A DNA stretch of 64,000 nt from Peteryoungia rhizophila (GTDB lineage Bacteria; Pseudomonadota; Alphaproteobacteria; Rhizobiales; Rhizobiaceae), in assembly GCF_004912145.1 (NCBI RefSeq), contig NZ_STGT01000001.1, positions 124,001 to 188,000 on the forward strand, written 5' to 3'. This document shows positions 32,939 to 41,020 of this stretch, piece by piece. The notes beneath the pieces are model-generated. The model was not told where the DNA came from and searched no databases. It saw nothing but the letters and a program-made list of their open reading frames with translations. A program made the position numbers and the translations under genes. Numbering within the stretch: the first letter of the stretch is position 1; each line of letters begins with the position of its first letter.

Positions 32939-33736
32939 TCAGTCGAAGCTGACGCCGAACTTGTAGCTGGCGGAAACGCCGAACATCAGCTGGTTCTTGC
33001 TGCCCCGCTCCTGCACGAGGCTCGAATCGGCGACGGGGCCTGCGAGACGCTTGTATTCTGTGAAGGCGCTCATCGAGATCTTGTCGGTGGCATCCCAGGT
33101 GATCGCACCGCCTGCACCATAAGAGGTGATGCCGCCGTCGGGATCATACTGGCTGAGGCCCGAGGCCGCGGATTCCGCGGCGTTCACGCCGTAATAGGCC
33201 TGCGTATAGCCGCTGGTGGCGAAGGTCATGCGCGGGCCGGCGGAGACGCGCAGATTGGGTGCGATATCGGTAAAGGCATCGACCGCGATGTCGGCGACGA
33301 GGCCGTCATGGGCGCGGATGCCCTGGCGGAGTTCGGCGCGGGCACGTATCCAGTCGGTGACATAGACATCGGCGAAACCACCGAGCTCGCCGCCCCAGTC
33401 GACTTCCGACAGGCCGCGCAGGGCATCGTCGTCGCCCGCATCGCGGCCGGGCAAGAATTTGCCGACGATACCTGCGCGCAGCACGTCCGTGTCATAGATC
33501 GCAAAGCTCGGATTGTCGTTGCGCGAGGAGAAGCGAGGCGCGCCACCTCGCCCGACCGAGATGATCGGCGAGAAGAAGAACTTGTTGTCCCTGGCGCCTT
33601 CGAAGGTAGGCGCCGAGATGCCGGCGCCACCGAGCGTCACATACCAGTTGCCGGAAAAGAAGCCCTCAGCGCCAGCCGGCGAAGCTATGACCGCAACAGA
33701 CGCGGCAAGAAGGGCAACTATACGCACCTTGTTCAT
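32939..33736 (-). CDS. MipA/OmpV family outer-membrane protein
   Basis: This 265-residue protein has a signal peptide (MNKVRIVALLAASVAVIASPAGAEG, cleavage near residue 23-24) and then alternating beta-strand sequence ending in an aromatic-type terminal strand (SASYKFGVSFD), as for an outer-membrane barrel. GGAGISAPTFEGARDNKFFFSPIISV and the RAELRQGIRAHDGLVADIAVDAF segment fit the MipA/OmpV family, linked in other bacteria to envelope integrity and peptidoglycan synthesis complexes. The ATG at 33736 has GGGGGT upstream; the open frame to 33796 lacks a signal. Same strand as ubiA, but not tightly coupled. Confidence 0.85.
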   Translation of the reverse strand: MNKVRIVALLAASVAVIASPAGAEGFFSGNWYVTLGGAGISAPTFEGARDNKFFFSPIISVGRGGAPRFSSRNDNPSFAIYDTDVLRAGIVGKFLPGRDAGDDDALRGLSEVDWGGELGGFADVYVTDWIRARAELRQGIRAHDGLVADIAVDAFTDIAPNLRVSAGPRMTFATSGYTQAYYGVNAAESAASGLSQYDPDGGITSYGAGGAITWDATDKISMSAFTEYKRLAGPVADSSLVQERGSKNQLMFGVSASYKFGVSFD

Positions 33737-34036
33737 GATGACCCCCAAGAAAACGCAGAACACTTGACCCGCAGATCGGATCTCAACTTCCTTCAATATT
33801 TCAAGAATCCGTTACGGGATCTTTAACCACGGCGACAATGACCGGCGCGGCGGCGGAATGCTCATCAACCCAGTTGATCGGTCCATAACTCAAGCTTCTG
33901 AATCCACGGGGAAAACCGCTCGTTTTCGCCGCCGCCACCATGTTCATTGCGGATTTGCGTCTCGATGACGTGTTTCGCCTTGACCTCGCCGCCGGCTGCG
34001 CATTTGCTGCAGAGCAACGAGAACAGGAGACCCGCC

Positions 34037-34924
34037 ATGGCCGTCGATACATCCGCCCGCACCCCCACCTTCACCCATGTCGACGGAGAGTGGTTTACCG
34101 GCAACCCGCCGCTGATCGGGCCTGTCTCGCACGCTATGTGGCTGGGCTCGACGGTGTTCGATGGCGCCCGCTGGTTCGACGGGATCGCGCCCGACCTCGA
34201 CCTGCATTGCCAGCGCGTCAACCGCTCGGCCGAGAACATGGGCATGAAGGCGGTGATGCCGGCAGAAGAGATCGAGCGCCTCGCCTGGGAGGGGATCCAG
34301 AAGTTCGACGGCCGGACGGCAATCTACATCAAGCCGATGTATTGGGCCGAGCATGGCCAGATGGGTTCGGTGGTTGCCGCCGACCCGGAATCCACCCGGT
34401 TTGCGCTCTGCCTGTTTGAAGCGCCGATGCACACCGCCAAGCCCTCCTCGCTGACGGTTTCTCCCTTCCGGCGCCCGACGCCGGAATGCGCGATGACCGA
34501 TGCCAAGACCGGCAGCCTTTACCCCAATTCCGGCCGCATGATCATCGACGCCCGCAAACGCGGCTTCGACAATGCGCTGGTGCGCGACATGAACGGCAAT
34601 GTGGTGGAGACCGCGTCTTCCAACGTCTTCATGGTGAAGGACGGCGTGGTCTATACGCCAGCTGCCAACCGCACCTTCCTCGCCGGCATCACCCGCGCCC
34701 GGATCATGGGCTTGCTTCGCAAGGCCGGCTTCGACGTCCGCGAGACGACGCTGTCGGTCGAAGATTTCATGGATGCGGACGAGATCTTCCAGACTGGCAA
34801 TTATTCCAAGGTGGTACCGGTCACACGGCTGGACGACGTGCAGCTTCAGGAAGGGCCCGTGACGCGCAAGGCGCTAGAACTCTACATGGACTGGGCGAAA
34901 TCCACGGCGGGCACGGACGGCTGA
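34037..34924 (+). CDS. Branched-chain amino-acid aminotransferase family protein
   Basis: This 295-residue fold-type IV PLP enzyme has the catalytic lysine in the segment AMTDAKTGSLYPNSGRMIID (about residues 150-170), then ALVRDMNGNVVETASSNVFMVKDG (PLP phosphate and substrate loop) and the family ends TGNYSKVVPVTRLDD. Its relatives transaminate branched-chain 2-oxo acids, but the same fold includes D-amino-acid transaminase and lyases; the rhizobial members are usually called ilvE-like. CAGGAG precedes the ATG at 34037. It is followed by a peptidase after about 100 bases on the same strand. Confidence 0.85.
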   Translation: MAVDTSARTPTFTHVDGEWFTGNPPLIGPVSHAMWLGSTVFDGARWFDGIAPDLDLHCQRVNRSAENMGMKAVMPAEEIERLAWEGIQKFDGRTAIYIKPMYWAEHGQMGSVVAADPESTRFALCLFEAPMHTAKPSSLTVSPFRRPTPECAMTDAKTGSLYPNSGRMIIDARKRGFDNALVRDMNGNVVETASSNVFMVKDGVVYTPAANRTFLAGITRARIMGLLRKAGFDVRETTLSVEDFMDADEIFQTGNYSKVVPVTRLDDVQLQEGPVTRKALELYMDWAKSTAGTDG

Positions 34925-35026
34925 CGGCACGCGCCGACCTTCCCGCCTTCCGGGCCGCTTGATCGCGGCCCCTCGCCTCTCTATCTCTCGCTGAGCTGAA
35001 TGTTCCCATTCCCGGAAGGATCTCCC

Positions 35027-37135
35027 TTGTCCGTCTTCAAGAACCTGCCCTCTCCGCCTGCCGTCGCCAAGAAGCCCGTTTCCGATACCCGTCACGGCAT
35101 CACCAGAACGGACGATTATGCCTGGCTGCGCGCCGACAACTGGCAGCAGATGTTCAAGGATACCTCGATCCTCGACCCGGAGATCCGCTCATACCTGGAA
35201 GCCGAGAACACCTATATGGAAGCGGCCATGGCGGATACGAAAGCGCTGCAGAAGGCGCTCTTTGCCGAGATGAAGGGACGTATCAAGGAGGATGACTCTT
35301 CCATTCCGATGAAGGATGGACCGTTCGCCTATGGCTCGGCCTTCGTCACCGGGGGCGAGCAGCCGCGCTATTTCCGCATTCCGCGCGACGGCAGCCCGAA
35401 GGACGAGACGATCCGCGACCTGCTGCTCGATGGCGACAAGGAGGCTGCTGGCAAGGATTACTTCCGCCTGTCCGGCATCGACCACACGACAGACCACAGC
35501 TTCGGCATATGGGGTTATGACGACAAGGGCTCGGAATACTACACGCTGCGCATCCGCGATCTCGCCACCAAGCAGGATCTCGACGACGTGCTCGAAAACA
35601 CCGCCGGCGGCGGGGTCTGGGCGCCTGATGGCAAGAGCTTCTTCTACACGCTGCAGGACGAGAACCACCGGCCGTCCAAGGTCTTCCATCACATCGTGGG
35701 TGAGCCACAATCGTCCGACCGTCTCGTCTATGAGGAGAAGGATCCCGGCTTCTTTATGGGCGTCGGCGGCTCGTTGCTTGATGATTTCATCTATATCGAC
35801 ATCCACGATCACGAGACCTCGGAATACCGCCTGCTCTCGACCAAGGACCTGACGGCAGAGCCCCAACTGGTCGCCGAGCGCGAGGAAGGCGTCGAGTATT
35901 CGATGACCGAAGGCGGCGACGTCTTCTACATCCTGACCAATGCCGACGACGCCAAGGACTTCAAGATCGTCGAGGCGCCGGTGACCACTCCTGGCAGGGA
36001 GAACTGGCAAGAGGTCGTGCCGCACGAGCCGGGCCGGCTGATCCTCAACCACATGGCCTTTGCCCGCCATCTCGTCTGGCTGGAACGCCGCGAGGGCCTG
36101 CCGGTCATCATGATCCGCGACCGTAAGTCGGGCGAAGAGCATTCAATCGCCTTTGCCGAGGAAGCCTATTCGCTGGGCTTGCAGGGCGCTGCGGAATACG
36201 AGACCGACGTCATCCGCTTCTCCTATTCCTCGATGACGACGCCTTCCCAGCTCTTCGACTACAACATGACGACGCGCGAGCGCACGCTTCTGAAGACACA
36301 GGAAGTGCCTTCCGGTCACAAGTCGGAAGACTACGTGACCCGCCGGGTCTTTGCCGAAGCGCATGACGGCGAGAAAGTGCCGGTCACACTGCTCTATCGG
36401 AAGGACACCAAGCTTGACGGCTCCGCTCCCTGCTTGCTCTACGGCTATGGCGCCTATGGCATCACCATTCCCGCCGGCTTCAACACCAATTGTCTTTCGC
36501 TGGTGGACCGCGGCTTCGTCTATGCCATCGCCCATATCCGTGGCGGCAAGGACAAGGGCTTTTCCTGGTACGAAGACGGCAAGATGGAAAAGAAGGTCAA
36601 CACCTTCAAGGACTTCATCTCGGCCGCCGACCATCTGGTGAAGGAGAAGTTCACCTCGTTCGAACGGATCATCGCCGAAGGTGGCTCTGCCGGGGGCATG
36701 CTGATGGGAGCCGTTGCCAATATGGCTCCAGAAAAATTCGCCGGCATCATCGCCGCCGTACCCTTTGTCGACGTGCTCAACACCATGCTCGACGACACCC
36801 TGCCGCTCACCCCGCCGGAATGGCCGGAATGGGGTAATCCGATCGAGTCTGAAGAGGAATATCGCTGGATCGCGGCCTACAGCCCTTACGACAATGTCGA
36901 GAAGAAGCCCTACCCGCCGATCATCGCTCTTTCTGGCCTCACCGACCCGCGCGTCACCTACTGGGAGCCGACCAAGTGGATCGCGAAGTTGCGCGCCACC
37001 GCTCCGGATGCCGGTCCGTTTCTCTTGAAGACCAACATGGCAGCAGGCCATGGTGGGAAATCGGGGCGCTTCCAGCGGCTGGAAGAGATCGCGTTTGAAT
37101 ATGCCTATGCGATCAAGGTGGCGGGCAAGATGTGA
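35027..37135 (+). CDS. ptrB: S9 family serine peptidase, oligopeptidase B type
   Basis: This 702-residue cytoplasmic peptidase has an N-terminal seven-bladed beta-propeller (about residues 60-410) and a C-terminal alpha/beta-hydrolase domain. The nucleophile motif is AEGGSAGGMLMG (Ser near residue 555), the acid is in SGLTDPRVTYWEPTKW, and the histidine in AAGHGGKSGRF. YGYGAYGITIPAGFN and RGGKDKGFSWYEDGK are typical. Oligopeptidase B cuts short peptides after Arg/Lys. I chose the TTG at 35027 (GGAAGGA six bases upstream, giving LSVFKNLP); an ATG at 35000 would add nine residues without ribosome site. Confidence 0.9.
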   Translation: MSVFKNLPSPPAVAKKPVSDTRHGITRTDDYAWLRADNWQQMFKDTSILDPEIRSYLEAENTYMEAAMADTKALQKALFAEMKGRIKEDDSSIPMKDGPFAYGSAFVTGGEQPRYFRIPRDGSPKDETIRDLLLDGDKEAAGKDYFRLSGIDHTTDHSFGIWGYDDKGSEYYTLRIRDLATKQDLDDVLENTAGGGVWAPDGKSFFYTLQDENHRPSKVFHHIVGEPQSSDRLVYEEKDPGFFMGVGGSLLDDFIYIDIHDHETSEYRLLSTKDLTAEPQLVAEREEGVEYSMTEGGDVFYILTNADDAKDFKIVEAPVTTPGRENWQEVVPHEPGRLILNHMAFARHLVWLERREGLPVIMIRDRKSGEEHSIAFAEEAYSLGLQGAAEYETDVIRFSYSSMTTPSQLFDYNMTTRERTLLKTQEVPSGHKSEDYVTRRVFAEAHDGEKVPVTLLYRKDTKLDGSAPCLLYGYGAYGITIPAGFNTNCLSLVDRGFVYAIAHIRGGKDKGFSWYEDGKMEKKVNTFKDFISAADHLVKEKFTSFERIIAEGGSAGGMLMGAVANMAPEKFAGIIAAVPFVDVLNTMLDDTLPLTPPEWPEWGNPIESEEEYRWIAAYSPYDNVEKKPYPPIIALSGLTDPRVTYWEPTKWIAKLRATAPDAGPFLLKTNMAAGHGGKSGRFQRLEEIAFEYAYAIKVAGKM

Positions 37136-37319
37136 GGCGGTGACGCCGGTCACATTCTCCAAGCAATAACGGGTATGTTTTGGGCATTGCTTCGGCAATG
37201 CCTGAAACAGCGCTGCCTGAAGATCATGATTCGGCGCGCGTACTTTCACTCGCGCCGTTTCGCAAGGGCCAATCGTCATGACGCAATGCGGGACGCAAGC
37301 CTCGCGCAAGGTTGAAAGG

Positions 37320-37334
37320 TTAACAAAAGGTTAA
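37320..37334. promoter_or_regulatory. CtrA box upstream of the small unknown gene
   Basis: TTAACAAAAGGTTAA is an exact TTAA-N7-TTAA, 22 bases upstream of the ATG at 37357. It differs from the minC site only in the inner CAAAAGG versus CAAATGG. A strong candidate for a cell-cycle-controlled promoter. Confidence 0.7.
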
Positions 37335-37356
37335 TTCTTCAACTGAGGTGTCCGCC

Positions 37357-37674
37357 ATGAGGATCGACAGCGGCCTGAGCGGCTACTCCTACCAAAGCCG
37401 ATACGTGCCGAACACGGCCGGCGCGGAGGATGTCGCCCCCGAAACGTCCAATACAAGCGCGCCCCGCGCGAGCGGCGCCAGCACTTTCTCCAGCACCCTC
37501 CTGTCGAACCAGCTCGCCTCTGCACTGTGGACCGTGGAAGGATCGCGCAAGGCGGCGGTCGAGATCGGCGCGAACCAGAACCGCAGCCGGCTCGAGGAAA
37601 CTTCGCGCATCCAGGCGGTCGAGGCGGCTTACCGGGAATACGAAATACCCCCTTCGGCCTATCAGGAATTCTGA
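37357..37674 (+). CDS. Small conserved-looking protein under a CtrA box
   Basis: This 105-residue protein has no signal peptide or membrane helix and no family I recognise. The N-terminal half is Ser/Thr/Ala-rich and probably disordered (SGYSYQSRYVPNTAGAEDVA); the C-terminal half is helical (NRSRLEETSRIQAVEAAYRE). GAGG lies upstream of the ATG; GTG at 37348 is an alternative start. The perfect CtrA box just upstream suggests expression in the CtrA-active part of the cell cycle or with motility genes. Confidence 0.65.
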   Translation: MRIDSGLSGYSYQSRYVPNTAGAEDVAPETSNTSAPRASGASTFSSTLLSNQLASALWTVEGSRKAAVEIGANQNRSRLEETSRIQAVEAAYREYEIPPSAYQEF

Positions 37675-37731
37675 TTAGACGATGCGGTCAAGAAGGCCGG
37701 CCGGCATGATGCCAGGCCGGCCTTCTTGCGT

Positions 37732-38481
37732 TCAGCCTTCAGTTTTCAGGCCATGCCTGTGCTCTGAAGCCGCTTCGTGAGCGTGGGCGTGGCCCTCGTG
37801 ATCATGTCCATGGTTCGCCTCGCCGGCACCGCAGCAGGACGAGGACAGAGTGACGGGCTGGCCGGCGCGCCATTCGGCAAGGCTCTGGGAGAGGATCTGG
37901 ACGGAGGAACTGAGAAACAGACCCGCCATGATGCCGGCGACGATCAGGTCGGGCCAGGCAGTGGCTGTGCCCCAGACACCGACAGCGGCAATCATGACGA
38001 TGACATTGCCGATCGCATCATTGCGCGAGCAGAGCCAGACGGATCGCACGTTCGCATCGCCGTCCTTGTAGGACATCAGCAAGAGCACGCTTGCAACATT
38101 CGCGGCGAGTGCCAGGAAGCCGATGACACCCATGACCGGCGCTTCGGGCACGCCGCCCTGAAAGACCTGCCAGATGGTGGAGCCGTAGACCCAGAGGCCC
38201 ATCAGGAAGAGGCTGACGCCCTTGGCGGCGGCCGCCATGCTGCGGGTCTTCAGCGATGCGCCGATAACGGCGAGCGAGATTCCATAGGTCACGGCATCGG
38301 CGAAGAAATCCAGCGCATCGGCCTGCAGCGCCTGGGAACGGGCGAGCTGTCCCGCCGTCATCTCGACGGCAAACATGGCGGCGTTGATGCCGATCACCAG
38401 CCAGAGCCGGCGCTTATAGGTCTCGGACATGCCGTCGAAAGGGGCGTGGTCATGGCCGCAGGCAGCACTCATATCATTCAT
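37732..38481 (-). CDS. Cation diffusion facilitator (CDF) metal exporter
   Basis: This 249-residue inner-membrane protein has six membrane helices and metal-binding ends: an N-terminal CGHDH and a His-rich C-terminus (CCGAGEANHGHDHEGHAHAH). Helix II carries QADALDFFADAVTYG and helix V SRNDAIGNVIV. In most CDF zinc exporters the site is His-Asp on helix V; here it is Asn-Asp, with Asp-Asp on helix II, so the metal (Zn, Co, Cd, Mn) is not clear. It lacks a long C-terminal dimer domain. It is divergent from a MerR regulator and preceded by a MerR-type promoter, so it is probably induced by its metal. Confidence 0.88.
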   Translation of the reverse strand: MNDMSAACGHDHAPFDGMSETYKRRLWLVIGINAAMFAVEMTAGQLARSQALQADALDFFADAVTYGISLAVIGASLKTRSMAAAAKGVSLFLMGLWVYGSTIWQVFQGGVPEAPVMGVIGFLALAANVASVLLLMSYKDGDANVRSVWLCSRNDAIGNVIVMIAAVGVWGTATAWPDLIVAGIMAGLFLSSSVQILSQSLAEWRAGQPVTLSSSCCGAGEANHGHDHEGHAHAHEAASEHRHGLKTEG

Positions 38482-38510
38482 CCTTCAGGTCTTGATGTGG
38501 TCACGCATCG

Positions 38511-38541
38511 ACCTTAGGATCTCTAGTGACTAGAGGTTCAA
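38511..38541 (-). promoter_or_regulatory. MerR-type promoter/operator of the CDF exporter
   Basis: On the minus strand: -35 TTGAAC, a 19-base spacer, -10 TAAGGT. The spacer holds the dyad CTCTAGT-C-ACTAGAG (38521-38535). The overlong 19-bp spacer with a central dyad is the hallmark of promoters twisted open by MerR regulators. It lies in the 71-base gap between the two divergent genes and also overlaps the merR-type gene's own leader. Confidence 0.85.
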
Positions 38542-38552
38542 GAGGTTTTTTC

Positions 38553-38966
38553 ATGTATTCGATCGGCGATCTCTCCAAGCGAGCAGGCGTGAAGGTGCCG
38601 ACCATCCGCTACTACGAGCAGATGGGTCTGATCTCGGCGCCTGACCGCACCGAGGGCAATCAGCGGCGCTACGAGAAGAGTGACCTGGAGCGCCTGACCT
38701 TCATCCGCCATGCGCGCGATCTCGGCTTTCCGATCGAGGCGATCCGGGAGCTACTGACGCTCAGCCGGCATCCGGAAGAGCCCTGCGAGCGGGCGGATCA
38801 CATCGCGCGCGAGCAGCTCGACGATGTCAGGGAGAAGATCGCGCGGCTGAAGAAGCTGGAAGCGGAGCTCGCCCGGATCGTCTCGCATGGCGAATGCCAT
38901 ACGGTAGGGGATTGTTATGTCATCCGGGCGTTGTCCGATCACGGGTTATGCGAGCAGGAGCATTGA
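38553..38966 (+). CDS. MerR family metal-responsive regulator (ZntR/CadR-like)
   Basis: This 137-residue protein has the MerR winged helix (YSIGDLSKRAGVKVPTIRYYEQMGLI, residues 2-27; RRYEKSDLERLTFI), a dimerising coiled coil (about 80-115), and metal-site cysteines at the ZntR positions: PCERADH, then HGECHTVGDCYVI near the C-terminus. Cysteines in both places point to Zn/Cd/Pb/Co sensing rather than Cu(I). AGAGG lies upstream of the ATG at 38553; a start at 38526 would run through the operator. It controls the divergent CDF gene. Confidence 0.9.
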   Translation: MYSIGDLSKRAGVKVPTIRYYEQMGLISAPDRTEGNQRRYEKSDLERLTFIRHARDLGFPIEAIRELLTLSRHPEEPCERADHIAREQLDDVREKIARLKKLEAELARIVSHGECHTVGDCYVIRALSDHGLCEQEH

Positions 38967-39011
38967 GGGAGAACGCCGGAGGCGCTGCCTATCGCGCCCT
39001 GATCGGTGGGT

Positions 39012-39371
39012 TCACGCGGCGGACTGGATTTCGAAGTCGAAGTGGATCCGGTCATAGGGGAACACAACGCCACTGTCTGCCTTGTCGATCACGCCGCTTT
39101 TTACGAGGGTGTCAATATCGGCATGGACGGCTTTGAAGTCTCGACCGACACGGCGGGCGACTTCGCGCATGGACAACGGACCCTGCCCTGTCATGACCCT
39201 GACGATCTCCAGCCGTTTGGGGGTCAGCACTCGGTGCATGGTTTCCCAGGACGGAAAGCTCAGACTGAACTCCCCGTTAAGTGGTATTTGCCCGGTCGCG
39301 GCCTTCATGGCGTCAGCGACTGTCGCCATCGTCTGATCCAGGCTTTCGATCTTCACCTTCAAGGTTGCCAT
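39012..39371 (-). CDS. tumA: HTH antitoxin of a TumE/TumA-type toxin-antitoxin pair
   Basis: This 119-residue protein has a winged-helix DNA-binding domain of the HVO_A0114 type: RVLTPKRLEIVRVMTGQGPLSMREVARRVGRDFKAVHADIDTLVKSGVI (about residues 47-95). Its partner upstream is a TumE toxin; in known TumE/TumA pairs the HTH protein is the antitoxin and autorepressor. AAGGATGG precedes the ATG. The 5' end overlaps the toxin gene by 59 bases, so the two are strongly coupled. The 20-bp inverted repeat at 39669-39688 is its likely operator. Confidence 0.8.
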   Translation of the reverse strand: MATLKVKIESLDQTMATVADAMKAATGQIPLNGEFSLSFPSWETMHRVLTPKRLEIVRVMTGQGPLSMREVARRVGRDFKAVHADIDTLVKSGVIDKADSGVVFPYDRIHFDFEIQSAA

Positions 39372-39651
39372 TCAACCATCCTTCCACATCCGCAAGAAAG
39401 TCTGCAATCAGCGTATCGATCCCGGAAAACACATAGGGCGCTTCGGTCGCTCCTAAGTGCCGATGATCACCCTTGCCGGCCTCATTGTCATATCTGAGAA
39501 CACACTCGCCGTTCGAGACAAGCGCCAGGCTGTATTTGAATGCATGCAGGCTTCCACGGACAGCAACCGGCACATGCCAGATCAGGACCTCGACGAAGAC
39601 GTCGTCTCGCACGAAACTGCGCATCCTGCGGATCAACGTCGCTTTGGCCAT
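39313..39651 (-). CDS. tumE: TumE family toxin (DUF6516)
   Basis: This 112-residue protein carries the DUF6516/TumE signature: NGECVLRYDNEAGKGDHRHLG (about residues 48-68), where the RYDN and HRH residues are characteristic. From memory such toxins inhibit growth and are neutralised by the HTH partner. The C-terminal tail (EGEDRKPGSDDGDSR) is encoded by the part that overlaps the antitoxin gene. Toxin first, antitoxin second, is the usual tumE-tumA order. The ribosome site is weak (GAGACGAAG). By eye the region is less GC-rich than its neighbours, consistent with transfer. Confidence 0.8.
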   Translation of the reverse strand: MAKATLIRRMRSFVRDDVFVEVLIWHVPVAVRGSLHAFKYSLALVSNGECVLRYDNEAGKGDHRHLGATEAPYVFSGIDTLIADFLADVEGWLNGNLEGEDRKPGSDDGDSR

Positions 39652-39668
39652 CTTCGTCTCGCGCGATC

Positions 39669-39688
39669 TGATGGAGCATACTCCATCA
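39669..39688. promoter_or_regulatory. Operator-like inverted repeat upstream of tumE
   Basis: TGATGGAG-CATA-CTCCATCA is a perfect 8-bp inverted repeat with a 4-base spacer, 17 bases before the tumE ATG. On the minus strand its centre reads TATGCT, a possible -10. It fits an autoregulatory site bound by TumA. Confidence 0.65.
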
Positions 39689-39711
39689 ATCGATCGACGG
39701 AAAGATCTCCG

Positions 39712-39855
39712 TTGACAACGGATTTAAACTGGCGCATCTAACCCGCCATGATCGACATTCGCGCAACCATCTGCTGCACGTATTTTTGGGCCTACCGGTA
39801 ACCGGCGGCCTGACAAGATCACATTGTCAACAGGCCGCCGTCAGGCGGCCTTGTT
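39712..39855 (+). other. Promoter-to-terminator stretch without a gene: possible small RNA
   Basis: TTGACA (39712-39717) and TCTAAC (39737-39742, spacer 19) resemble a promoter; a strong hairpin (AGGCCGCC / GGCGGCCT, 39832-39851) followed by TGTTGTTTT ends the stretch. No reading frame with a ribosome site lies between. It may be a small RNA of about 100 nt or just the region before the GNAT gene. The long spacer weakens the promoter call. Confidence 0.3.
39832..39851 (+). terminator. Rho-independent terminator without an obvious upstream gene
   Basis: AGGCCGCC, loop GTCA, GGCGGCCT, then TGTTGTTTT: a complete intrinsic terminator on the plus strand. The nearest plus-strand gene upstream is the MerR regulator, 870 bases away, with minus-strand genes between, so it probably ends an unannotated transcript. 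Confidence 0.6.
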
Positions 39856-39910
39856 GTTTTCCGGACGACTTTCCCCCTGACGGCACGAAATGAGACCAAG
39901 GGAAAGTGAC

Positions 39911-40402
39911 ATGACCGAAGATACCGACCTCACCCTGCCCCGCCCGCCGATCGTGGCCATTCGCCATGCCAAGCCGCGCGACCTGCCCGAACTCAACGCC
40001 ATGATCCTGGCGCTCGCCCAGCATCACGGCGATGCATCGGCGATGACGCCTGAGGTGCTGGAGCGCGATTTGTTCGGCCCGATGCCCTGGATCCAGGCGC
40101 TGGTTGCCGACAGCGGCGAAGAAGGCCTGATCGGCTACGCCATCCTCGTGCCGCTCTACAAGGCGCAGGAAGGCAAGCGTGGCATGGAGCTGCATCATCT
40201 CTTCGTGCGTGACGGCCAGCGCGGCAACGGCATCGGCCAGCATCTCGTCGACCGCGCCAAGCAGATCGCGCGCGCCTCGGGCTGCGACTTCCTCTCAGTC
40301 TCCGCTGCCACCGGCAATTTCGCCGCACATCGCTTCTACGAAAACATGGATTTCATTCCACGCCCAGTCACCGGCATGCGCTACCTGCAGGCACTGAGCT
40401 GA
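39911..40402 (+). CDS. GNAT family N-acetyltransferase
   Basis: This 163-residue protein has the GNAT fold: VAIRHAKPRDLPELNAMILALAQHH (strand 1 and helix), LIGYAILVPLYKAQEGKRGMELHHLFV (strands 3-4), and the acetyl-CoA pyrophosphate loop VRDGQRGNGIGQHLVDRAKQIA (Q/R-x-x-G-x-G/A). The AATGNFAAHRFYENMDF end is typical. The substrate, amine or protein, is unknown. AAGGGAAAG lies upstream of the ATG. It is 31 bases before the DJ-1/PfpI gene, probably co-transcribed. Confidence 0.88.
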   Translation: MTEDTDLTLPRPPIVAIRHAKPRDLPELNAMILALAQHHGDASAMTPEVLERDLFGPMPWIQALVADSGEEGLIGYAILVPLYKAQEGKRGMELHHLFVRDGQRGNGIGQHLVDRAKQIARASGCDFLSVSAATGNFAAHRFYENMDFIPRPVTGMRYLQALS

Positions 40403-40433
40403 ACCGTTCAGGAGAGACACAAGGAGACTTGTC

Positions 40434-41003
40434 ATGCTCCGTATCGCGATTGCGCTTCAGAATGACTATGCCGACTGGGAACCTGCGCTGCTGATGGCAG
40501 CGACGCGCTATTGGCTCGACTGTGAGGTCGTCACGGCGAGCCCGGATGGCAAGCCGGTGGTCTCAATGGGTGGATTGAAGGTGACGCCCGACAGCGGCTT
40601 TGATGCGATCGATGCCGAACAGTTCGACGCACTGATCATTCCCGGCGGTTACGCTTGGGAAAAAGGTGTCGCGTTTGACCTCACGGCGCTTGCGACTGAA
40701 TTCCGCGACAAGGGTAAGGTGCTGGGCGGGATCTGCGCTGCGGCAAGCGCGCTTGCTGCGACCGGCGTGCTGGATGGCGTCGCGCATACCGGCAATTCAC
40801 TCGCCTCGCATCAGAAGTATCCCGGCTATCGCGGCGAGGCCCATTACATCGACAAGCCGCAGGCAGTGAGCGATCGGAAGATCGTCACGGCAGCTGGCTC
40901 GTCGCCGGACACATTCACTATCGAGGTGCTGAAGGCGCTGGATCTCTATGGGCCGGAGGCCGAGGCGGAGCTGGCAGCCTTTGGCGCCGAGCATCGTCGC
41001 TAA
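40434..41003 (+). CDS. DJ-1/PfpI family protein (glutamine-amidotransferase-like)
   Basis: This 189-residue protein has the DJ-1/PfpI fold, with the nucleophile-elbow cysteine in VLGGICAAASALAATG (Cys about residue 101) and FDALIIPGGYAWEKG. Family members act as deglycases, chaperones, proteases or thiol-stress proteins; the sequence does not decide. The C-terminal half holds the His-containing VAHTGNSLASHQKYPGY. It follows the GNAT gene on the same strand. Confidence 0.87.
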   Translation: MLRIAIALQNDYADWEPALLMAATRYWLDCEVVTASPDGKPVVSMGGLKVTPDSGFDAIDAEQFDALIIPGGYAWEKGVAFDLTALATEFRDKGKVLGGICAAASALAATGVLDGVAHTGNSLASHQKYPGYRGEAHYIDKPQAVSDRKIVTAAGSSPDTFTIEVLKALDLYGPEAEAELAAFGAEHRR

Positions 41004-41020
41004 GCCCGGACTTCACCGCG

